Shown here in pieces: positions 36,806 to 44,020 of a stretch of 64,000 nucleotides of DNA. The stretch is taken from the NCBI RefSeq assembly GCF_901538265.1, contig NZ_LR593886.1, positions 2,712,843 through 2,776,842 of the forward strand, given 5' to 3'. The DNA comes from Gemmata massiliana (GTDB lineage: Bacteria; Planctomycetota; Planctomycetia; Gemmatales; Gemmataceae). The notes under the pieces were generated by a model, which had not been told where the DNA came from, made no database searches, and was given only the letters and a program-made list of their open reading frames with translations. The position numbers were made by a program, and so were the translations under genes. The first letter of the stretch is position 1. Every line of letters starts with the position of its first letter.

Positions 36806-38233
36806 ATGAAACCCACCAGCACACCATCGCCGAACGCCGATCCCACGCTCACGTTCTGGGGCGCGGCCGGCGGCGTCACCGGGTCGATGCACCTCATTGA
36901 GGCCGGGAACCACAAGATCCTGCTCGACTGCGGGTTGCACCAGGGCCGGCGCGAGGAGGCGCGCCAGCGGAACGGGCACTTCCCGTTCCACCCCACCCAG
37001 ATCGACGCGGTCATCGTCAGCCACGCCCACATCGACCACTGCGGTAACCTGCCCACGCTCATCCGGCAGGGGTTCGACGGCCCCATTTACTGCACCCCGC
37101 CGACGCGCGACCTGCTCCGGGTCATGCTCGCGGATTCCGCGAAGATCCAGGAAGAGGACGCGGCCCACATCAACATCGCCCGCAACTATGCGGAGCCGTG
37201 GGTCCAGCCGCTGTACACGGTCATTGATGTGGAGAAGGTGTTCGGTCGGCTCGTTTCGGTCCCCTACGGGCGCGACACGGACGTCACGAAGACCGTGCGC
37301 TTCCGGTTCATCGAAGCGGGGCACGTGCTCGGGTCCGCGATGGTGTACGTCACCGTGGCCGCGCCCGACCGCGACCGGACGCTCACGTTCAGCGGGGACA
37401 TGGGGCGCCGGGGGTTACCCATTTTGAAACCGACCGGGACGGTCCCGCCGGCCGACGTGCTGGTGTGCGAGAGCACCTACGGGAACCGCACGCACCGCTC
37501 GTTCGCGGAAACGGTCGAGAGGCTCTACGCCACGATCCGTGACACCGTGGACCGCGGCGGAAAAGTGCTCATCCCGGCGTTCAGTTTGGGGCGCACGCAG
37601 CTCATCATCCACATCCTGCAACAAGGATTGCGCGAGCGGAAGCTCCCGGAGATCCCGGTTTACGTCGACAGCCCGCTCGCGTCGGAAGTCGCGGCGGTGT
37701 ACCGGGCGCACCCGAACAGCTTGTCCGACGAGATCGCCCAGGCGCTGCGCGAGGGGCACGGCTTACTCGGCGGGGACGGCGTGACTTACGTGCGCGACTT
37801 CGAGCAGAGCACGATTCTCGCCACGCGCCCGGGACCGAGCGTCATCATCGCGTCGAGCGGCATGTGCGACGCGGGGCGCATCCAGCAGCACCTGAAGCAG
37901 CTCGTGGACGACCCGCGCTGCACGATCATCCTCGTGAGCTACCAGGCGTCGGGTACGGTGGGGCGCAGGCTCCTCGACCCGAAGCCGACGGTGCGGTTCC
38001 AGGGGCGCGACTGGAACAAGTGGATCGACGTGGTCCACCTGGACGGCTTCAGCGGGCACGCGGACAAGAACGACTTCCTCGCGTACTTGGAACCGCTCGC
38101 GGGTAAAGTCGGGAAGGTGCGATTAATTCACGGCGAGCACGAACAGGCCGACGCACTGGCCGCCACGCTCCGCGACGCGGGTTTCGACGACGTGGGCGTT
38201 CCCGCACCCGGTGACCGCGTCGCGATCGGGTGA
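36806..38233 (+). CDS. Metallo-beta-lactamase/beta-CASP RNA-processing nuclease
   Basis: 475 residues. The metal motif SHAHIDHCG has His73, His75, Asp77 and His78, and the aspartate-rich LDCGLHQG motif lies upstream. The beta-CASP insert has DSPLASEVAAVYR and later SSGMCDAGRIQQHLKQL. The C-terminal motif GFSGHADKNDF closes the active site. This is the YSH1/CPSF-73-like branch of RNA nucleases and exonucleases, as found in bacteria and archaea. It probably processes or degrades RNA in the cytosol. It starts divergently from the LptD-like gene and stands 55 bases before the TIGR02996 array. Confidence 0.93.
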   Translation: MKPTSTPSPNADPTLTFWGAAGGVTGSMHLIEAGNHKILLDCGLHQGRREEARQRNGHFPFHPTQIDAVIVSHAHIDHCGNLPTLIRQGFDGPIYCTPPTRDLLRVMLADSAKIQEEDAAHINIARNYAEPWVQPLYTVIDVEKVFGRLVSVPYGRDTDVTKTVRFRFIEAGHVLGSAMVYVTVAAPDRDRTLTFSGDMGRRGLPILKPTGTVPPADVLVCESTYGNRTHRSFAETVERLYATIRDTVDRGGKVLIPAFSLGRTQLIIHILQQGLRERKLPEIPVYVDSPLASEVAAVYRAHPNSLSDEIAQALREGHGLLGGDGVTYVRDFEQSTILATRPGPSVIIASSGMCDAGRIQQHLKQLVDDPRCTIILVSYQASGTVGRRLLDPKPTVRFQGRDWNKWIDVVHLDGFSGHADKNDFLAYLEPLAGKVGKVRLIHGEHEQADALAATLRDAGFDDVGVPAPGDRVAIG

Positions 38234-38288
38234 GCGCCGGGCTTCGCGCCAAGTGAACCCGAACCGGGTGCGCAACTGACACTCCGCC

Positions 38289-38891
38289 ATGACACCGGAC
38301 AATCCGTTCTTGCGCGCGCTGCTCGCAGATCCGGAGGACGACACGCTCCGGCTCGCGATGGCCGATTGGTTCGACGAAAACGACCAGCCGGCGCGGGCCG
38401 AGTTCGTGCGCGTCCAGGTCGAACTGGCGCACGGGGCGGTCGACGGCGCCCGGCTCCGGTACCTCGAACGGCGCCAGCGGGACTTACTGATCGCTCACGA
38501 CACCGAATGGGTGGCCCCGCTCGCGAAGGTGCTGAGGTGCAGACCGGGGCAATGGGGCGGGTGGGTGTTTCGGCGCGGGTTCGCCGAGTATTTCAATGTG
38601 CCCGCCGCAGTCATTACCAAGTACGGCGACAAACTCGCGCGGCTCACGCCGATTCGTGAGTTGTTCCTGCGCCCCGTGAACGCAACTGCCATTATGGACC
38701 TGTGCGTGCGCCCGTGGTTCGCGTCGGTCACGCACCTCTATCTCCACGATCTGCAAATAACGGACGCCGTCGCGACGGCGCTGCTCGATAGCCCCCACAC
38801 GGGGCGCCTGCGCGTGCTGCAATTCCGCGCGAGCGAGCTGTCCCCGGTCACCGAGCGGGTGTTCTGGTCGCGGTTCCCGGTGCCCTCGTGA
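38289..38891 (+). CDS. TIGR02996 domain protein (array gene 1)
   Basis: 200 residues. The N-terminal companion motif is FLRALLADPEDDTLRLAMAD then WFDENDQPARAEFVRVQ. The remaining 150 residues have weak repeat character: a WVFRRGFAEYF turn, LTPIRELFLRPV and a short strand-turn unit near VTHLYLHDLQITDAVATALL that looks like a decayed leucine-rich repeat. It lacks a signal peptide or membrane helix. First of four adjacent paralogues, it lies 22 bases from the next. Function unknown. Confidence 0.85.
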   Translation: MTPDNPFLRALLADPEDDTLRLAMADWFDENDQPARAEFVRVQVELAHGAVDGARLRYLERRQRDLLIAHDTEWVAPLAKVLRCRPGQWGGWVFRRGFAEYFNVPAAVITKYGDKLARLTPIRELFLRPVNATAIMDLCVRPWFASVTHLYLHDLQITDAVATALLDSPHTGRLRVLQFRASELSPVTERVFWSRFPVPS

Positions 38892-38913
38892 CTCATTACC
38901 ATCGGACGATCTG

Positions 38914-39675
38914 ATGAACGACCACGACGCGCTACTGCACGCGATCGGCGAGCACCCGGAAGAAGACACCCCGCGGCTCATGTTCGCCGACTGGCTCGAA
39001 GAGAACGGGCAGCCCGAACGCGCCGACTTCGCGCGCAACCAGATCGAGTTAACCCGGTCCGAACTGACGCCCGCGGAGCGCCACCCACTCGTCAAGAAGA
39101 ACGTCTATTACCTCAATAACTGGGTTCCGCACTGGAAAGCGCAGCTCCCACGAATCGATGGCATCGAGTGGGGCGACTTCAACCGCGGGCTGATCGAGGA
39201 GGTGCAAACCAGTTCGATCGAGCGGTTGATCGATCGGGCCGCAGATGTCTTTACGGTTCCCGGGATTCACATCCTGCGCGTCGGGTGGTTGGGGAACTAT
39301 CCGACGCGCCTATCGGAACTGGCGCGCGTTTCGGAACTGTCCCGGCTCCGGGCGCTGCGACTCGTTGCGTCCCGAGCCAATGCCGAAGACCTGAGCGTGA
39401 TCCTGAGTTCGGGCCACTTGCGGCGGTTGAATGCGCTCGACCTGCACGGGAACTACGCCAACGATGCAGTAGCCGGTGACATTGCGGACGGGCGGTTCGG
39501 GAACCTCACAGAGCTGTGGCTCGGATCGAACCAGATCGGCGCCCGTGGCGCACGGGCGCTGGCCGCGTCGCCGCACTTGGCGGAACTTCGGTTCCTCGAT
39601 CTCCGCAACAATACGATTGACCACGCGGGGCGTTCTACACTCCGGAGCCGGTTCGGGTCCAAAGTGAAGCTGTAA
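38914..39675 (+). CDS. TIGR02996/LRR protein (array gene 2)
   Basis: 253 residues. The companion motif is ALLHAIGEHPEEDTPRLMFAD then WLEENGQPERADFARNQ. Leucine-rich repeats fill the rest, for example LSRLRALRLVASRANAEDLS, LRRLNALDLHGNYANDAVAG, LTELWLGSNQIGARGARALA and LAELRFLDLRNNTIDH. The DFNRGLIEEV turn after the motif is shared with the other copies. It overlaps no gene and lies 11 bases before the next copy, so the array is likely cotranscribed. Function unknown. Confidence 0.87.
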   Translation: MNDHDALLHAIGEHPEEDTPRLMFADWLEENGQPERADFARNQIELTRSELTPAERHPLVKKNVYYLNNWVPHWKAQLPRIDGIEWGDFNRGLIEEVQTSSIERLIDRAADVFTVPGIHILRVGWLGNYPTRLSELARVSELSRLRALRLVASRANAEDLSVILSSGHLRRLNALDLHGNYANDAVAGDIADGRFGNLTELWLGSNQIGARGARALAASPHLAELRFLDLRNNTIDHAGRSTLRSRFGSKVKL

Positions 39676-39686
39676 CCGGGCACCCA

Positions 39687-40439
39687 ATGACCGACACGGA
39701 AGCCGCCCTCTTGCGGGCCATAGTCGCGAACCCGGACGAGGACACGCCGCGGCTCGTCTACGCGGACTACCTCGACGAATCGGGGGAGCCGTCGCGCGCC
39801 GCTCGCGCGGAGTTCATCCGCCTGCATGTCCGCACGAACCCGCTCCCGCTCGACCACCCGGACCGGAAAGTCGCGGGCCAGCGCATCGACCAGTTGCTCT
39901 CCGCGTGGGACACGGTGTGGCAGTACGAAATGCCGCCGGGGTATAAGGCGTTCGCCCCTCAGCGGCGCGGGTTCGCGTACCGCGGGATGCTCACCGCGTC
40001 GCAGGCGGGAGAATCGGACGATCCGCGTGCGCACCTGCTCGAGTACCTGGAACTGGTGCCCGACGTGTCCGGGCGCCGGTTGCTCGAAATCGTGAAACAG
40101 CCGGCCTTCACGCGGGTGAAAACGCTCATTGTGCGCGGGGACCGGTTGCTCGGCTGGGCCGGGGCCTACGCGCTCGCCGGCGGTTCGTACCCGCGACTGG
40201 AGCGCCTCGTTCTCACGCGGCAGGGAATCGGGAACATCGGGCTGCGTGCGCTGTGCGAATCGTGGGGCTTCCCCCAATTGCGCGAGCTCGATCTGCGCAA
40301 CAACGACATTACCGACGACGGCGCGGCCGCGCTGTCCGGATCTGGGCTTCACGTCAAAGTGCGCCGATTCGACCTGTCGGAGAACCCGATCAGCCGGGAA
40401 CTGTTCATTCGCATTCAGACCGGGCGCTACGGTTCGTAG
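39687..40439 (+). CDS. TIGR02996/LRR protein (array gene 3)
   Basis: 250 residues. The companion motif is ALLRAIVANPDEDTPRLVYAD then YLDESGEPSRAARAEFIRLH, with four extra residues before RAEFIR relative to the other copies. After FAPQRRGFAYRG come repeat units ending in LERLVLTRQGIGNIGLRALC, LRELDLRNNDITDDGAAAL and RRFDLSENPISRELF. A GAACTG-type, not perfect, ribosome site precedes the start. It ends 144 bases before array gene 4, the largest gap inside the array. Function unknown. Confidence 0.86.
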   Translation: MTDTEAALLRAIVANPDEDTPRLVYADYLDESGEPSRAARAEFIRLHVRTNPLPLDHPDRKVAGQRIDQLLSAWDTVWQYEMPPGYKAFAPQRRGFAYRGMLTASQAGESDDPRAHLLEYLELVPDVSGRRLLEIVKQPAFTRVKTLIVRGDRLLGWAGAYALAGGSYPRLERLVLTRQGIGNIGLRALCESWGFPQLRELDLRNNDITDDGAAALSGSGLHVKVRRFDLSENPISRELFIRIQTGRYGS

Positions 40440-40583
40440 TTTGTGGGTCGGTAATTTCGGTCCGGCGCGAACTCGTTGGTACTTTCGCCGGTGCGATTGG
40501 TTCTGGAGGCGGGTGCTATCCGTTTAGAAGGTTATAGTGGAATAAGGTCTGAGCACATTTCTTGTGTAAGAACGCAGCACCCA

Positions 40584-41282
40584 ATGGACGACGAAGACGC
40601 ACTCCTGCGCGCGATCTGCGCGCACCCGGACGAAGACACTCCGCGGTTGGCGTTCGCCGACTGGCTCTCGGAGCGGGGTGGGGCTGTAAACACCGCCTGG
40701 GCAAACGGCATTCGCGCGCAGGTGTGGCTCGCGAGCGGATCGACCGATACGGCAGGCGTGCTGCAATCGCGTGTGTTCGAGTCGGCTTACGGGCTGGAAA
40801 AACTGCGCGAGCGGCTGGGGATCGACTGCGTCGGCGCGGACCAATGGGAGCGCGGGTTCCCGACGCAACTGGTCGGTGATTTTCCTGCCATGGCGAGTGT
40901 CTGGGAGCGCCTGGCCGACCGGGTTCCGTGCCGGGTGCTGCACCTGAGCAGCATGTCCGACGCCGCCGTCGCGGAGTTCGTCACGTGGCCCGCACTCGAC
41001 CGGCTGACGGAACTCGATTTGGGGGCGTGGTACAGTCCCGTGGGGACGTTTGGGGAGGTCGCGCTCCGGTGCGTGGCCGAGTGCCCGGCGCTGCGCGGGC
41101 TGAGGTCTCTGTTCATGGGGCCTCTCAATTTAACGAACGCAGGCGCGGCCGCGATCCTCAATTCGCCACACTTGTTCCGGTTGCAGCACCTCCAACTCCG
41201 GCGCACCCACGACAGCCCGAACCTTACGTGGTACACGGAGACGCGCCTCCGGGCCGGCTTCGGTGCGGACGTGGTGGTCTGA
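40584..41282 (+). CDS. TIGR02996 protein with decayed motif (array gene 4)
   Basis: 232 residues from the ATG at 40584. The companion motif begins as usual (ALLRAICAHPDEDTPRLAFAD then WLSERGG), but the second half that reads RAEFIRLQ in the others is VNTAWANGIRAQVW here, a diverged form. A DQWERGFPTQL turn and repeat-like strands follow (LDRLTELDLGAWYSPV, LRGLRSLFMGPLNLTNAGAAA, LQHLQLRR). The upstream gap to 40440 contains an A+T-richer stretch. It ends 66 bases before the metG start on the same strand. Function unknown. Confidence 0.8.
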   Translation: MDDEDALLRAICAHPDEDTPRLAFADWLSERGGAVNTAWANGIRAQVWLASGSTDTAGVLQSRVFESAYGLEKLRERLGIDCVGADQWERGFPTQLVGDFPAMASVWERLADRVPCRVLHLSSMSDAAVAEFVTWPALDRLTELDLGAWYSPVGTFGEVALRCVAECPALRGLRSLFMGPLNLTNAGAAAILNSPHLFRLQHLQLRRTHDSPNLTWYTETRLRAGFGADVVV

Positions 41283-41348
41283 ACCTGCTCCGCGCCGGTT
41301 GCGTCTGTAGAAAGGCTACATTGAGCCGTGCAGATGAAGGAGTTGACC

Positions 41349-42932
41349 GTGACGGACAAACCCCGCTGGTTCCAGACGACCGCAATCGACTACCCGAACA
41401 GCCGGCCGCACATCGGTACCGCGTTCGAGAAGCTCGGCGCCGACGTGCAGGCGCGGTACCGGCGCATGGAGGGGTTCGACGTCTTCTTCCTGATGGGCAA
41501 CGACGAGAACACGGTGAAGGTGTCGAAGCGCGCCGCCGAACTCGGCCAGGACACGCAGGCGTACTGCGACGACATGGCCCGTCAGTTCCGCGAGGTGTGG
41601 GCCGCGCTGGACATCAGCTACGACACGTTCGTGCAAACGAGCAGCGAGCGCCACAAACAGTGCTGCCGCAAGTTCATCCAGAAGGTGTACGACAACGGGC
41701 ACATCTATAAGGGGAGCTACGAGGGCTGGTACTGCGACGGGTGCGAGGAGTTCAAGAGCGACAAGGTCCGGGACGAGAACGCCGGGAACTGTCCGGTTCA
41801 CAAGCGCCCGCTTACTCGGCGGTCGGAACCGTGCTACCTGTTCCGGCTCTCCGCGTTCCAGGACCGGTTGCTGGCGCACTACAAGGAGAACCCGGACTTC
41901 ATCCAGCCGGAGAGCCGCCGGAACGAGATGATCTCGCTGATCGAGACGGAGGGGCTGCGCGACATCAACATCTCGCGGACGGGTGAAGATTGGGGTATTC
42001 GTATCCCGTTCGACCCGGAGTTCACCATCTACGTCTGGTTCGACGCGCTGCTCACGTACATCACCGGCATCGGGTACGGCGACGACGAAGCGACGTTCCG
42101 TAAGCACTGGCCGTGCGACACGCACTTTATCGGTAAGGACATTACCCGCTTCCACTGCGCGCTGTGGCCGGCGATGCTGTGGGCCGCGGGCGAGGAAGCC
42201 CCAAAGAAAGTATTCAGCCACGGGTTCGTGAACTTCGAGGGGAAGATCGGGAAATCGCGCGAGGAGGAGTTGCGAGCACGCGGGCTGGATTACCTTCTGG
42301 AACCGATGCTCATCATTCAGAGGTTTAGCGCGGAGGCGTTCCGTTACTACTTCATGAGGGAGTGCCCGTACCCGTCCGACGGTGAAATCAGCCCGGAACG
42401 GTTCATGGAGGTCTACAACTCCGAGCTAGCGAACAACCTCGGGAACCTGTTCTCCCGCGAGATGACCATCACGTGGAAGAACTTCGGCGGGGTGTTCGAC
42501 GGCACCGCGGGACAGGTGCCGGACCCGGTCGTACCCGGGTTGAATCTGGAGTTGTTTGTTGGGGAGGTGCGAGAGCACATTGAGGCGTGCCGGTACCACC
42601 TCGCGCTCCAGAAAATCGTGCAGGACTTCCTCACGCCGACGAACCAGTACCTCGAAGCGAACGCCCCGTGGAAACTGGTGAAGACGGACAAGGACGCGGC
42701 CAAGAAGGTGCTGTTCAACGCGGTGCAGTCGCTCCGCATCGCGAGCATCCTGCTGAAGCCGTTCATCCCCAAGAGCGCGGAGACGATCTACACGAGCTTC
42801 AACTTCCCGACCCCGTGGGCCGAAGTGAAGTACGCGGACGCGACCGCACTGAAGGCCCAACCCGATGACCTGCGGGTGACCGCGGAACTCGTGGACGGTA
42901 AGGTGAAGCCGCTGTTCCCGCGGATCGGCTGA
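41349..42932 (+). CDS. metG: Methionyl-tRNA synthetase
   Basis: 527 residues from the GTG at 41349. This start is chosen because AAGGAG at 41337-41342 lies 6 bases before it, while the ATG at 41334 has no such site. The HIGH motif is PHIGT at 20-24. The zinc knuckle region has YCDGCEEF and NCPVHK. The second catalytic motif, normally KMSKS, reads KIGKS at 299-303. The anticodon-binding helices follow (NNLGNLFSREM, PWKLVKTDKDAAKKVL), ending at PLFPRIG. The C-terminal tRNA-binding appendix is missing, so this is a short form. It charges tRNA-Met in the cytosol. It lies downstream of the TIGR02996 array. Confidence 0.93.
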   Translation: MTDKPRWFQTTAIDYPNSRPHIGTAFEKLGADVQARYRRMEGFDVFFLMGNDENTVKVSKRAAELGQDTQAYCDDMARQFREVWAALDISYDTFVQTSSERHKQCCRKFIQKVYDNGHIYKGSYEGWYCDGCEEFKSDKVRDENAGNCPVHKRPLTRRSEPCYLFRLSAFQDRLLAHYKENPDFIQPESRRNEMISLIETEGLRDINISRTGEDWGIRIPFDPEFTIYVWFDALLTYITGIGYGDDEATFRKHWPCDTHFIGKDITRFHCALWPAMLWAAGEEAPKKVFSHGFVNFEGKIGKSREEELRARGLDYLLEPMLIIQRFSAEAFRYYFMRECPYPSDGEISPERFMEVYNSELANNLGNLFSREMTITWKNFGGVFDGTAGQVPDPVVPGLNLELFVGEVREHIEACRYHLALQKIVQDFLTPTNQYLEANAPWKLVKTDKDAAKKVLFNAVQSLRIASILLKPFIPKSAETIYTSFNFPTPWAEVKYADATALKAQPDDLRVTAELVDGKVKPLFPRIG

Positions 42933-42949
42933 GGCGCACGTTACAAGAA

Positions 42950-43033
42950 GTCGGCCCCTCCGGGATGAAGACAGGACGTTCCTGTTCTTCGCCCCGGAGG
43001 GGCCGACTGACGTAGCACAGGGCGGAAGCCCTG
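42950..43033. terminator. Two hairpins between convergent metG and DJ-1 genes
   Basis: A perfect 15-bp stem (42950-42964 with 42993-43007) encloses a second near-perfect stem (GAAGACAGGA with TCCTGTTCTTC). A smaller hairpin CAGGGC-GGAA-GCCCTG follows at 43018-43033. They fill the gap between the two stops and probably end both transcripts, though without T runs. Confidence 0.65.
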
Positions 43034-43047
43034 TAGCCCTATTGTGG

Positions 43048-43629
43048 TCACATTTCGATCTTGGTCCCAAGCACTTTCAAGAACGCCCGCAGCCACGCGG
43101 GGTGCGCCGGCCACGCCGGAGCGGTCACGAGATTCCCGTCCACGTGCGTACCGTCGATCGGCACGTCCGCGAGCACGCCGCCACACAACCCGATGTCCGG
43201 CCCGACCGCGGGGTAGGCGCTGCACGTCCGGCCCGTCAGCACGCCGGCCGCTGCGAGGAGTTGCGGACCGTGGCAGATCGCCGCGACCGGCTTGTTCGCG
43301 CTGAAGAAGTGCCGCACCGCGTCGAGGACATCCGGGTTCAGGCGGAGGTACTCCGGTGCGCGCCCGCCGGGGATCACGAGCGCGTCGTACTGTGTCGCGT
43401 CGATTTCCGCGAAGGTCGCGTTCAGCGCGAAGTTGTGGCCGGGCTTCTCGGAATACGTCTGGTCGCCCTCGAAGTCGTGGACCGCGGTGCGGACCTTGTC
43501 GCCGGAGCGCTTGCCGGGGCAGACCGCGTGAACGGTGTGCCCGACCATCTGGAGCGCCTGGAACGGGACCATCACCTCGTAGTCTTCCACGAAGTCGCCG
43601 ACCAGCATCAGGATCCGCTTAGCGGGCAT
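43048..43629 (-). CDS. DJ-1/PfpI family protein
   Basis: 193 residues. The nucleophile is Cys119 in the elbow AICHGPQLL, followed by His120, with Glu15 in [10 protein letters not shown] completing the usual DJ-1 triad region. [14 protein letters not shown] is a further family segment. The family includes proteases, glyoxalase III enzymes, deglycase-like proteins and redox chaperones; the activity here cannot be decided. There is no signal peptide. It lies 23 bases upstream of the neighbouring three-helix protein stop. Confidence 0.88.
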   Translation of the reverse strand: MPAKRILMLVGDFVEDYEVMVPFQALQMVGHTVHAVCPGKRSGDKVRTAVHDFEGDQTYSEKPGHNFALNATFAEIDATQYDALVIPGGRAPEYLRLNPDVLDAVRHFFSANKPVAAICHGPQLLAAAGVLTGRTCSAYPAVGPDIGLCGGVLADVPIDGTHVDGNLVTAPAWPAHPAWLRAFLKVLGTKIEM

Positions 43630-43652
43630 AGCACGGTTCCGGTTTCAGAGGA

Positions 43653-44000
43653 TCAAAGGTGGCCGAGCCCAACCGCCATAACAGCGAGCCACGAAAGGGC
43701 GACGATGGCGGCCGCGAGCCCGAACGCGACGCACCCGCGACGGCGGAATAGAACGGCCCCGAGAATCGCGTAGCCGATGGAGCCGATGCAGAGGAAATCG
43801 CGTAGTTCTTCACACCGACTGATTTCCGTGTATCGTGCAGCTTGCTCCGGGGTGGGGTGTACATATTGGAATGTTACCTCGGCTCCGTAACCCCACAGTA
43901 CATCCGTGACGTACCCCGTCACTAATACCCAAATAATGCCCCCCACGACCCACGTCCCGAAAGCGAACCGGGCGAGTTGCTCTCGGGTCGTGGGGGGCAT
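43653..44000 (-). CDS. Small three-helix membrane protein downstream of yidC
   Basis: 115 residues. Three hydrophobic segments lie at about 13-32 (TWVVGGIIWVLVTGYVTDVL), 68-84 and 88-110. A Cys-containing loop (SRCEELRDFLCIG) lies between the first and second. No family is recognised. It starts 20 bases after the yidC stop on the same strand and is probably cotranscribed. Confidence 0.6.
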   Translation of the reverse strand: MPPTTREQLARFAFGTWVVGGIIWVLVTGYVTDVLWGYGAEVTFQYVHPTPEQAARYTEISRCEELRDFLCIGSIGYAILGAVLFRRRGCVAFGLAAAIVALSWLAVMAVGLGHL

Positions 44001-44020
44001 GGGAGCCTCGGGTTACGCAC

